The notes under the pieces are model-generated. The model made no database searches, was not told where the DNA came from, and was given only the letters and a program-made list of their open reading frames with translations. Positions 1 to 6,955 of a stretch of DNA of 11,263 nucleotides are shown here, one piece after another. Origin of the DNA: an uncultured Lachnospiraceae bacterium (GTDB taxonomy: Bacteria; Bacillota; Clostridia; Lachnospirales; Lachnospiraceae). Every line of letters begins with the position of its first letter. The first letter of the stretch is position 1. The DNA lies in the NCBI GenBank assembly GCA_947177925.1, contig CAMWWJ010000081.1, forward strand, positions 1-11,263. Direction: 5' to 3'. A program made the position numbers and the translations under genes.

Positions 1-217
1 TTCTATCACTGTCTATTAACTCCTTTATATATTCCTGTGCATCAGATGGAAACATTTTTTCCCCTCTGCCCATATATTTTTTTAAATCTATATTCTTTTT
101 TGTCTGTCTTTGCATTTCTAAAATAGTCACTATAACTTCCTGTCCGGCTGTTAATTTTATATCCTCATCCATTACAATCTGGCTTCCATTATAATATCCC
201 TTTACAGCTGTTAACAT
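1..217 (-). CDS. Antitoxin-like small protein of a probable type II toxin-antitoxin pair, C-terminus cut by window edge
   Basis: A minus-strand reading frame starts at the ATG at 217 and stays open for 72 codons to the window edge. It begins MLTAVKGYYNGSQIVMDEDI, followed by a GQEVIVTILE segment. This looks like the short beta-hairpin head of AbrB/MazE-like or DUF104-like antitoxins. The tail (IDLKKYMGRGEKMF, then an acidic/basic helix) would be the toxin-binding part. An AAGGGAG ribosome binding site lies 8 bases upstream and a good promoter lies further upstream. By analogy with similar clostridial antitoxins, the partner would be a PIN-domain or similar toxin just left of position 1, but it is not in the window. 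The frame and start are clear; the antitoxin role rests on remembered resemblance and small size. Confidence 0.62.
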   Translation of the reverse strand, partial: MLTAVKGYYNGSQIVMDEDIKLTAGQEVIVTILEMQRQTKKNIDLKKYMGRGEKMFPSDAQEYIKELIDSDR

Positions 218-225
218 TATTATCG

Positions 226-232
226 CTCCCTT
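226..232 (-). promoter_or_regulatory. Ribosome binding site of the antitoxin-like gene
   Basis: The minus strand reads AAGGGAG here, 8 bases before the ATG at 217. It fixes the start of the partial gene at the left edge. Confidence 0.65.
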
Positions 233-262
233 CTCTCTGCTCAATAAGTAATTTACATTATT

Positions 263-291
263 ATTATATCCGTTTTTCTGTCATTTGCCTA
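263..291 (-). promoter_or_regulatory. Sigma-A type promoter of the antitoxin-like gene
   Basis: On the minus strand a perfect TATAAT (263-268) follows TAGGCA (286-291, 4 of 6 matches to TTGACA) with a 17-base spacer. The -10 lies about 46 bases before the start codon at 217, leaving a short leader. It lies downstream of the tRNA terminator, so the small gene is probably its own transcription unit. Confidence 0.55.
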
Positions 292-379
292 ACATTTTTT
301 CTATACGAATGATAAAATTTCTATTTCTTCATCTTTTAGCTATTGTATTCAATGATGTTTGAAAATGGATATTTGTAAT

Positions 380-420
380 AAAAAAAGAAAACACCAGATT
401 CAAAAAAATCTGATGTTTTC
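380..420 (-). terminator. Rho-independent terminator of tRNA-Pro
   Basis: On the minus strand a 14-base-pair stem (left arm at 407-420, right arm at 387-400, one G-U pair, otherwise complementary) encloses a 6-base loop and is followed by seven T residues (380-386). It starts 14 bases after the tRNA 3' end. The plus strand has no T run after the stem, so it should act only on minus-strand transcripts. Confidence 0.9.
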
Positions 421-434
421 ACCCTTTCAAGCAA

Positions 435-508
435 TCGAAGCGACGTGATTCGAACACGCGACCTCTGCGTCCCGAACGCAGCGCTCTACCAAACTGAGCC
501 ACGCTTCG
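435..508 (-). tRNA. tRNA-Pro, anticodon CGG
   Basis: The minus strand folds as a complete tRNA. The acceptor stem is CGAAGCG (502-508) with CGCTTCG (436-442), and A435 is the discriminator base. The D arm is GCTC/GAGC with an AGTTTGGTA loop. The anticodon stem is CTGCG/CGCAG around loop TTCGGGA, placing CGG at the anticodon and reading the proline codon CCG. The T arm is GCGTG/CACGT around TTCGAAT, with one G-U pair. The CCA end is not encoded and must be added by nucleotidyltransferase, as for many clostridial tRNAs. It is followed directly by its own terminator. Confidence 0.95.
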
Positions 509-694
509 ATAATGTCTGCTGTTACCAACGAGTATTATTGTAACAAAAAAAAATGGTTTTGGCTATCCCCTTTTTAAATTTTTTTGTGATAATGTAAAAA
601 ATAAGTATCCCTTCATTTAGTTTTGCCAGAGGAAATGATTTGGATAGAAGAACATGGGAGATGGGATGGCAGCGTAATGCTCAAAATGCTAACT
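509..694. other. Non-coding spacer between the HEAT-like gene and tRNA-Pro
   Basis: This 186-base AT-rich spacer holds the probable tRNA promoter and no reading frame I can support. I looked for a terminator for the operon upstream and found no convincing GC-rich stem followed by T residues. Transcription of the long operon may therefore stop poorly here, or run on to the terminator at 380-420. Confidence 0.5.
537..565 (-). promoter_or_regulatory. Possible promoter of tRNA-Pro
   Basis: On the minus strand TACAAT (537-542, 5 of 6 to TATAAT) follows TAGCCA (560-565, 4 of 6 to TTGACA) at 17 bases. The spacer holds a run of nine T residues. Initiation would fall about 20 bases before the mature tRNA 5' end, a normal leader length. 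The region is AT-rich, so chance matches are possible. Confidence 0.4.
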
Positions 695-2041
695 CTATCT
701 TACCCCTACCTTCTCCCGAACATCACTATTTGAATCATATTCACATTCCCTGCGAATATCCTCCGTCATAATCCCCCTTTCCATCATCAGCTTCACAATA
801 CATGCCCTGCAACAGGAGCACAACGTATGCTCATACAAATAATACACCGCTTCCACAGGGGCATCCGGATTCGCCTCCAGCCAGTCTAACGCATCGGAAA
901 ACACCCCATGCCATACTCCATCCCGGTAACACACCCTTTGCTTTTTCAGCAATTTTAAAATAACTCCATCATCTTCTTTTCTATAATTACAAAACAGCAT
1001 GCCAAGAGCATACTCCAAACTTCTTTCCTTCCGTATAAGCCCATATGCATATTCCCGCACCCGTTCATCCTTTACCAATGACAACGCTTCCATTGCAGCT
1101 TCTCTTAATACCTTGTTCTCATCTTCTGCATACCCTATCAAATATCCCACATCAAGAGGGAAGGTCCTCTTATAAAATACCTTCAATAATCCTGCCTGCA
1201 GGCTCTTATTATTTTGCGTACGAACAATTACTTCTGCCAGCTCCTTAACCTGCTGATCTGTGGCATTGGCTCCAAATGCTAACCTTCTTTTTAAATTTAA
1301 ATAAATAATTCCATCGCTTTTCCAATTGCATTCTTCTATTAACTGTTCCGGTGTCGGCACTTCTAATTTCCGTTTTTCCTCTTTCAGCTGTTCTTCGCCC
1401 TCTTTTTTTCTCTTATATACAAAATCACTTAGAGAATTTTCAAATATCCGAATTCCCTTTCGGTCACTTTCCATGATAAACTGTTCCATCATGTTTTCAT
1501 CGCAGTAATCTTTACTGACTGACCAAAACCAGTCAAAGCAATAGGGCTCAGACTCATTTTTCCCCTCATAATAATCCGCTAAATCTAAAATAATTTTCTT
1601 AAATCGCTCAAATCCTTCTAATGTCACAAGCCATACACACAGCCATTCAAATTGTTCCCATGTATCCATATTCGTATTTTTTCTAAGCCTTGTATACATA
1701 TAATTATATTTATCAATTATTGCCTCATATGCCTTTTTACTGCCATCATCAGCAAAAAGATATAACAGATTTGCCAAATGGTCAAAAAGCCATATATTCG
1801 TAATTTTTCCGGAAAACTTTTCAATAATCTTCTCTTCAAAATAGGTATCCCCATAATAGCTTTGCAGCACATACATATATTCACTTCTTGTTCCTTCGCA
1901 CTGGGTATCATAACTGTAATTATTCAGGCATCCCTTTAATACAATATCACGAAATTTTTCAATATTTTCATTACTCCTGAATTCTAAAACACACCGCCCA
2001 AGCCCCCGCTTCATGGCATATTCAAATTCCCTTTTCTTCAC
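695..2041 (-). CDS. HEAT-repeat-like soluble protein with a cysteine cluster, probable last cistron of the antiporter operon
   Basis: This 448-aa protein has no signal peptide or membrane helix. It is mainly helical and charged. A coiled-coil-like stretch runs over about residues 205-228. The C-terminal half carries HEAT-like repeats, clearest around 306-336 (DENKVLREAAMEALSLV followed by KDERVREYAYGLI), with a last partial one near 425-445 (DSNSDVREK). Residues 408-414 are CSCCRAC, four cysteines in seven positions. The start is GTG at 2041 with AGGAG at 2053-2057, an 11-base spacing that is rather long. It begins 24 bases after the last antiporter gene with no terminator between, so co-transcription is likely. 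HEAT proteins are scaffolds for protein-protein contacts; what this one binds cannot be told. The N-terminal half matches nothing I can name. Confidence 0.75.
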   Translation of the reverse strand: MKKREFEYAMKRGLGRCVLEFRSNENIEKFRDIVLKGCLNNYSYDTQCEGTRSEYMYVLQSYYGDTYFEEKIIEKFSGKITNIWLFDHLANLLYLFADDGSKKAYEAIIDKYNYMYTRLRKNTNMDTWEQFEWLCVWLVTLEGFERFKKIILDLADYYEGKNESEPYCFDWFWSVSKDYCDENMMEQFIMESDRKGIRIFENSLSDFVYKRKKEGEEQLKEEKRKLEVPTPEQLIEECNWKSDGIIYLNLKRRLAFGANATDQQVKELAEVIVRTQNNKSLQAGLLKVFYKRTFPLDVGYLIGYAEDENKVLREAAMEALSLVKDERVREYAYGLIRKERSLEYALGMLFCNYRKEDDGVILKLLKKQRVCYRDGVWHGVFSDALDWLEANPDAPVEAVYYLYEHTLCSCCRACIVKLMMERGIMTEDIRRECEYDSNSDVREKVGVR

Positions 2042-2065
2042 GAATACAAATTCTCCTATCTCCCT

Positions 2066-3916
2066 CTACACCGTCAACAAATACAACAGCACAGCAAACA
2101 ACCCAGCACAAAACATCATAAGCCCAAAAGACAAGCTTCTTGTAATAATCGTATTATTCTCATGAATCATCGTATAAAACATGGCCAGCCTGTGCTCATA
2201 ATTTTTTTCCTTTCTTGGATGATTCTTCCAGATCGTTTTATTCAGCCATAATATCATATTGTCCAGAAAGCTCCCTACCGCATGGGTAAATTCATTACCC
2301 TCCTTCAATTCATAAGGAAGCGGCCTGTCTCTGTATATGGTCTTCCTTAAAAATACAACAAAATAATCTAAAACTCCCTCTAAAATACGGCATATAAACA
2401 TACACACCGCACAAACAGCCCAAATAAGCGGACGATATATCTTATTTTCCAGATCCATCCATTTTGGCAGAAAGCTTCCATAGCTCTTTTGTTTTTTATA
2501 CAATCCTTTTACTACAATCAAATAAATCACAATTCCGATTCCTATGGAAATAAAGCCGCCCTTTAAATTTTCCAGAGAAAAATAATGAGGTACTTCCTTC
2601 ATTGGCTCCATTCCAAAAAATTCCATTCCATAATTTCCAATCCGGTCCAAAGTAAATCCCGGAAGTACTCCAAACAAAGGAAGTAAACAAGCACTAACTG
2701 TCAGTACTGCTGCCGATACCTTATTCATGTAAGTTCCTGCTAACTTATCATAGCTTTCCTGAACAGACTGATTCTTATTTTTTTCCACGAACAGCAATAC
2801 ATATACTTTTGCCATATAGGCTACCGTAATGCCGCCGCTTAATAAAAACAGCCACTCAGCCCATGTAATCCCGGCCTCTACCAGACCCTCATGCAGAAGC
2901 GTCTTGCTGATATAACCGCTGAAAAGAGGAATGCCTCCAATACCCAGTGCTCCCATCAGATAAATAAACTGAAGCAGTGGTTTTTTCCTTCCAAATCCCT
3001 GGATTTCATTTAAATCCAGCTTATGAAGGTTCATATATACCACACCTGCCACAAGGAACAGAACCAGCTTAAACAAAGAATGATTTACCATATGGAGAAT
3101 AGTGCCCTTTACGGCAAGGGCTCCCTCTTCCCCTAAAATACAAGCTGTTGCCAGCCCCGTCAGGATAAAGCCAATCTGGGAAACGGAAGAACAGGCAAGC
3201 ACTTCTTTTAAATTATGGGAATTCAATGCCAGAATGCCTCCAAGGACCATAGTAATGACTGCAAGCACCAAAAGCCCTCTTCCATAGTCTCCATTATCCT
3301 TAAAAATGGTCACACTTACCCAGATAGCACCAAAAATTCCTGTTTTCGTTAAAATACCGGAAAGCAGCGCGCTGGTAGGCGCCGGCGCCACCGGATGAGC
3401 CTTTGGAAGCCAAATATGAAGAGGGAACACACCTGCCTTGGCCAAAAAACCAACCAACAGGCAAAAGCCCGCACCATACAAAAAGCTTTGGCTGTCTGTA
3501 CCTGCACTGCCGGCTCCTGCTGCCCGAAGCAAAAATAATCCCATCAACATTACCATGCCGCCGATTACCGCAATGGCAAGATAAGTCTCTCCTGCCCGCA
3601 AAGCTTCTTTTTTTTCATCAAATGCCACCCACACATAGGAAGTAAAGGACATGATTTCGAAAAATATAAATAACGTAAAAATATCGGCAGATAAAAACAC
3701 TCCTACAGTTGCCAGAAAGGTTATAAAAAAAGATATATAATATCGGTTTTTATTCCCATAATGCTTCATATACTCCAAAGAGAAAACACCGGTTACCGCC
3801 CACATAAAAAGAGCAATCACAACATAAACAGTCCGAAGACCTCCAAAGGAAAAATGAAGACCGTAGCCGCATATTTCCGGTATTGAAAACAAATTTGCTG
3901 CTAACATACAACCCAT
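2066..3916 (-). CDS. Large antiporter-like subunit (NuoL/HyfB/MrpA-like), short N-terminus and long C-terminal extension
   Basis: A 616-aa inner-membrane protein of the proton-conducting family shared by complex I, Hyf/Ech hydrogenases and Mrp antiporters. Predicted ion-path residues are present: Glu87 (FFEIMS), Lys160 (LAKAGVFPLHIWLP), Lys191 (ILTKTG), His275/His279 with Lys283, and Lys338 (GYISKT). The AHPVAPAPTSALLSG block (173-187) resembles HyfB/EchA more than MrpA. Two things are odd. The protein enters the family fold late: the EYMKH motif that sits near residue 100-117 in the next two genes is at 48-52, so about 50-65 residues (one or two helices) are missing. After about residue 430 there is an extension of some 185 residues: a helix at 452-470, amphipathic segments at 494-562 and a final helix at 592-615. 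An AAGGAGGAG site supports the start. Its place beside three antiporter-like subunits suggests an end-of-row position. Confidence 0.88.
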   Translation of the reverse strand: MGCMLAANLFSIPEICGYGLHFSFGGLRTVYVVIALFMWAVTGVFSLEYMKHYGNKNRYYISFFITFLATVGVFLSADIFTLFIFFEIMSFTSYVWVAFDEKKEALRAGETYLAIAVIGGMVMLMGLFLLRAAGAGSAGTDSQSFLYGAGFCLLVGFLAKAGVFPLHIWLPKAHPVAPAPTSALLSGILTKTGIFGAIWVSVTIFKDNGDYGRGLLVLAVITMVLGGILALNSHNLKEVLACSSVSQIGFILTGLATACILGEEGALAVKGTILHMVNHSLFKLVLFLVAGVVYMNLHKLDLNEIQGFGRKKPLLQFIYLMGALGIGGIPLFSGYISKTLLHEGLVEAGITWAEWLFLLSGGITVAYMAKVYVLLFVEKNKNQSVQESYDKLAGTYMNKVSAAVLTVSACLLPLFGVLPGFTLDRIGNYGMEFFGMEPMKEVPHYFSLENLKGGFISIGIGIVIYLIVVKGLYKKQKSYGSFLPKWMDLENKIYRPLIWAVCAVCMFICRILEGVLDYFVVFLRKTIYRDRPLPYELKEGNEFTHAVGSFLDNMILWLNKTIWKNHPRKEKNYEHRLAMFYTMIHENNTIITRSLSFGLMMFCAGLFAVLLYLLTV

Positions 3917-3924
3917 GTTCCAAT

Positions 3925-3933
3925 CTCCTCCTT
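3925..3933 (-). promoter_or_regulatory. Strong ribosome binding site fixing the short N-terminus of the 616-aa subunit
   Basis: The minus strand reads AAGGAGGAG 8 bases before the ATG at 3916. It touches the TAA stop of the preceding gene (3933-3935). This supports the short start and argues against the 616-aa protein being a fragment of a longer gene. Confidence 0.8.
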
Positions 3934-5408
3934 TAAAATTTCCCTACTGCTATATTTGTAAAAATATCCATTACAGGTTCTGCATGTAAGCCAAAGCAGA
4001 ACATCCCAATCAAAAACAGCCACAGAGGCAGCATCATAAGCCAGCCCGGGTCCTTTATATCCTTTATGGAATCATATTGAAAGCCTGATTCCGGAATAAA
4101 TGCCCGTATAATAATGGAAAACATATAAGTAGCTGTTAACAGGGCCGAAATCAACAATGCCCCGATTCCAAAGTATGCCAGTATATTTTCACTGTCTATG
4201 GCAGCAGATGCCAGATTAAATTTACTGATAAAGCCACATAAACCGGGAACACCCATTAAAGCAAGGGCAGATACTGTAAAAATACCAAATACCTTGGGCA
4301 TTTTCTTTCCCAGGCCCTCCAGTTCATATACATACGTTTTTCCGGTCTTATAAATAACCGCACCTGCGCAGAAAAAGGAACAGATTTTCATAATCCCATG
4401 AAATACCATATGGCTCAAGGCGCCTGCCAGTCCAAGGGGCGTCATAATCGTCACACCAAATAAAATATAGCTTAAATTACTGATGGTGGAATAAGCAAGC
4501 CTTCTTTTTAAATGCCTTTCCTTCACTGCCATACTGCAGCCATATACAATAGTAATCATGACTGCTGTCATCACAACATTCTGCGCCCATGTCCCTCTTA
4601 AAAACTCCGTACCAAAACAATAATAAGTAAGACGCATAATAGCAAATGCTCCGGACTTTACTACCGCAACTGCATGAAGCAGAGCCGTAACAGGCGTGGG
4701 AGCCACACCCGCCTGGGGAAGCCAGGAATTAAAAGGACAAAGGGCTGCCTTTACCCCAAACCCGAAAAAGGCAAAAACATAAATTAAAAGCAGTACATTC
4801 ACTCTTGTGCCTACTCTTGCCAGATTTAAAGTTCCCCCCAGAACAAAGCCTTCCCCGGTTCCATAAACAATCATGAATATGACACCTATGAAAGCAAAGG
4901 CGGCTCCGCCCAATGAATAATACAAATACTTCCTTGCTGCCAGTACCGCTTCCCTGGTCAATGTATGAAGCACCAAAGGAACCGTTACCAGAGTTAAAAG
5001 CTCATAAAAGAAATACATGGTAATCATATTGCCGCTTAAAGCAATGCCCAGAGTAACTCCATAGGTAACTGTATAAAAAAGAAAGAAAACTCTTTCATGA
5101 CTTTCATGCTTCATATATTCAAATGCATACAAGGTGGCTAACGGCCAGAGAGAAGAAATCAGAGCTGCAAATACACTGCCAAGTCCATCTAATTGAAATC
5201 TGATAGTCAAATCTCCCGTAAAATGCATAAGAGTAAAAGCATTTTCCGGCCTGTTCATTAAAATATGAAAAACCAATATAGAATTGACGATTACTACCGT
5301 TTCAATAAAAATCAGCCTGTGCTTTCTTTTCTTTAAGGGAAGCAAAGGAACCAGAGCGCCTCCCAAAATAGGAATCAATATTACAATAAACATCATAATT
5401 GCATTCAT
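3933..5408 (-). CDS. Third antiporter-like subunit (MrpD/NuoL family), paralogue of the preceding gene
   Basis: A 491-aa integral membrane protein with about 14 predicted helices, expected to carry ions through one module of the complex. Conserved charged positions are Glu136 (FFYELLTL), Lys220 (GVKAAL), His245 and Lys251 (LLHAVAVVKSG), His333/His337 with Lys341, and Lys396 (GFISKF). The APTPVTALLHA block recalls MrpA and NuoL, which also have His in this helix. The usual PxHxWLPxAH motif is altered here to PFNSWLPQAG (225-234), so both histidines are gone. It is strikingly similar to the 506-aa protein upstream, sharing YMKHE, SGN-ITMY-FYEL, LAYST and AG-IYKTG, so the pair probably arose by tandem duplication. 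GGGAGG at 5416-5421 supports the ATG; the gap to the upstream gene is 15 bases. Confidence 0.88.
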   Translation of the reverse strand: MNAIMMFIVILIPILGGALVPLLPLKKRKHRLIFIETVVIVNSILVFHILMNRPENAFTLMHFTGDLTIRFQLDGLGSVFAALISSLWPLATLYAFEYMKHESHERVFFLFYTVTYGVTLGIALSGNMITMYFFYELLTLVTVPLVLHTLTREAVLAARKYLYYSLGGAAFAFIGVIFMIVYGTGEGFVLGGTLNLARVGTRVNVLLLIYVFAFFGFGVKAALCPFNSWLPQAGVAPTPVTALLHAVAVVKSGAFAIMRLTYYCFGTEFLRGTWAQNVVMTAVMITIVYGCSMAVKERHLKRRLAYSTISNLSYILFGVTIMTPLGLAGALSHMVFHGIMKICSFFCAGAVIYKTGKTYVYELEGLGKKMPKVFGIFTVSALALMGVPGLCGFISKFNLASAAIDSENILAYFGIGALLISALLTATYMFSIIIRAFIPESGFQYDSIKDIKDPGWLMMLPLWLFLIGMFCFGLHAEPVMDIFTNIAVGKF

Positions 5409-5423
5409 TCCAGTTCCTCCCTT

Positions 5424-6944
5424 TTACATAAATGAGCTGATAAGCCCGGCAAAATACTGAATAAGCAGATTAGGAAACAATCCGATCAATACAGACAAAG
5501 TTGTAAGTATTATAATCGGAATCAGCATACACTTGCCCGGCTCGCATTTTTTTAAGGAACTGCCATTAAAATCCTCTCCCGGCAAAAAGCCCTGAATAGA
5601 AATCGGAAGCAGATACCCTGCCGTAAGCAATGCGCTGATTAAAAGAACAACGGGACCTGCAATTGAAAACATTTTTAAACCGCTGTCCAATGCGCCTGCT
5701 GCCAGATACCATTTACTGATAAAGCCTCCCGTTGGTGGAATTCCAATAAGCCCCAGAGAAACAATCGTATAACACCACATGGTAACCGGCATCCTTTTCC
5801 CCATTCCCCCAAGCTCATTTACCTTCGTGGAGCCCGTCTTATATATAATGGCGCCTGCCACAAAAAACAGTGTGCATTTAATCAGGGCATGGGCTGCCAG
5901 ATGCAATAAAGAGCCTGTCATGCCCATAGGATTTAAAAGCGCCAGGCCGAATATAATATAAGAAACCTGACTGACTGTAGAATAGGCAAGTCTTTTTTTA
6001 AACACCTTTTCCCCATAGGCAAGCATAGAGCCTAAAAATACTGTAATCAGAGAAAGGGTCAGCCATACTGTCTGTACCCAGGTATTCCGTATAAAATCCG
6101 GACCGATTATATAATAAACAGTGCGGATCATGGCAAATACACCGGATTTCACAATAATAGCGGAAAGTACCGCACTGGCAGGAGCCGGCGCAGCCGGATG
6201 GGCAGTAGGAAGCCATCCGTGAGCAGGAAACATACCTGCTTTTACTCCAAAGCCCATCAGCATAAAAAAAATAATCAATAAAAGCAACGGTTTATTTTCC
6301 TGTGCCAGACTGCTTAAGGTCCCTCCCGGAGTAAAGGAAAGTGTATTTGCATACTTTACCATAAAATAAATTCCGAATAATGCCATATAGGCTCCAAAAA
6401 AAGAATACAGCAGATATTTCATTGCTGCCATAATTGCTTCCTTTGACTGATTGTGTATGACAAGAGGAAAAGAGCATAATGTCATCAGCTCATAAAAAAC
6501 ATACATAGTAATCAGATTTCCGGAAAAATCAAGCCCCATGAGCACTCCATACAATATAAGATAAAAGGCAAAATAGCGTTTTATATTTTTCTCATGCTTC
6601 ATATAGGAGAAGGCAAAAAAACCGCCGCAAATCCATATAATCGTTACAAGCAGGGCAAACAGCTTCCCAAGTCCGTCTGCCCGGAGTATGATAGGCAGCT
6701 TTGGATGGAGGGTAAACAACGTAACCATTTCCCCGTCAGTAAAAGCTGCCTCTAATACGAGCATTCCACTGCCAATAAGCGCAAGTCCTGTAACTATGCA
6801 GTAAAAATTTCTTTTTTCCGCTTCTGTAAGATTTTTTCTTCTCTCCGATTCCGGCAGGAACAAAAGTATTCCAAAAATAATTGGGATCAGTATTGATGGC
6901 AACAATAAAGAATCTATTCCTAAAAAGTTAAAAATAGTATACAT
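5424..6944 (-). CDS. Second antiporter-like subunit (MrpD/NuoM/NuoN family)
   Basis: A 506-aa polytopic membrane protein of the proton-conducting antiporter family. Ion-path candidates are Glu152 (FYELMTL), Lys235 (GFGVKAGMFP), Lys266 (IIVKSG), His348/His352 with Lys356, and Lys411 (GFISKW). It keeps the complete PAHGWLPTAHPAAPAPASA block (240-258), in contrast to its neighbour of 491 aa. The length fits MrpD and NuoM (about 490-510 aa). The ribosome binding site AGGAGG (6952-6957) overlaps the stop codon of the upstream gene (TAG at 6956-6958), with 11 bases between the genes, so translation of the two is probably linked. Whether it moves H+, Na+ or K+ cannot be read from the residues. Confidence 0.9.
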   Translation of the reverse strand: MYTIFNFLGIDSLLLPSILIPIIFGILLFLPESERRKNLTEAEKRNFYCIVTGLALIGSGMLVLEAAFTDGEMVTLFTLHPKLPIILRADGLGKLFALLVTIIWICGGFFAFSYMKHEKNIKRYFAFYLILYGVLMGLDFSGNLITMYVFYELMTLCSFPLVIHNQSKEAIMAAMKYLLYSFFGAYMALFGIYFMVKYANTLSFTPGGTLSSLAQENKPLLLLIIFFMLMGFGVKAGMFPAHGWLPTAHPAAPAPASAVLSAIIVKSGVFAMIRTVYYIIGPDFIRNTWVQTVWLTLSLITVFLGSMLAYGEKVFKKRLAYSTVSQVSYIIFGLALLNPMGMTGSLLHLAAHALIKCTLFFVAGAIIYKTGSTKVNELGGMGKRMPVTMWCYTIVSLGLIGIPPTGGFISKWYLAAGALDSGLKMFSIAGPVVLLISALLTAGYLLPISIQGFLPGEDFNGSSLKKCEPGKCMLIPIIILTTLSVLIGLFPNLLIQYFAGLISSFM

Positions 6945-6955
6945 TTTGAATCCTC

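Noticed and set aside
545..553. Nine-T run (minus strand) as terminator of the HEAT-like gene
   Set aside because: No stable stem precedes it; the bases upstream do not pair well. It fits better as part of the tRNA promoter spacer.
3403..3645. Plus-strand open frame of 80 codons
   Set aside because: It lies entirely antisense to the 616-aa antiporter-like gene, and its proline/lysine-rich product looks like a reverse-frame by-product. Other short plus-strand frames (for example 1045-1248 and 7839-8039) were rejected for the same reason.
2066..3916. 616-aa subunit as a pseudogene broken at the N-terminus
   Set aside because: A strong ribosome binding site is correctly spaced before the ATG, the frame is open for 616 codons, and all key residues are present. 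Only 16 bases separate it from the previous gene, so no missing N-terminal part is hidden there.
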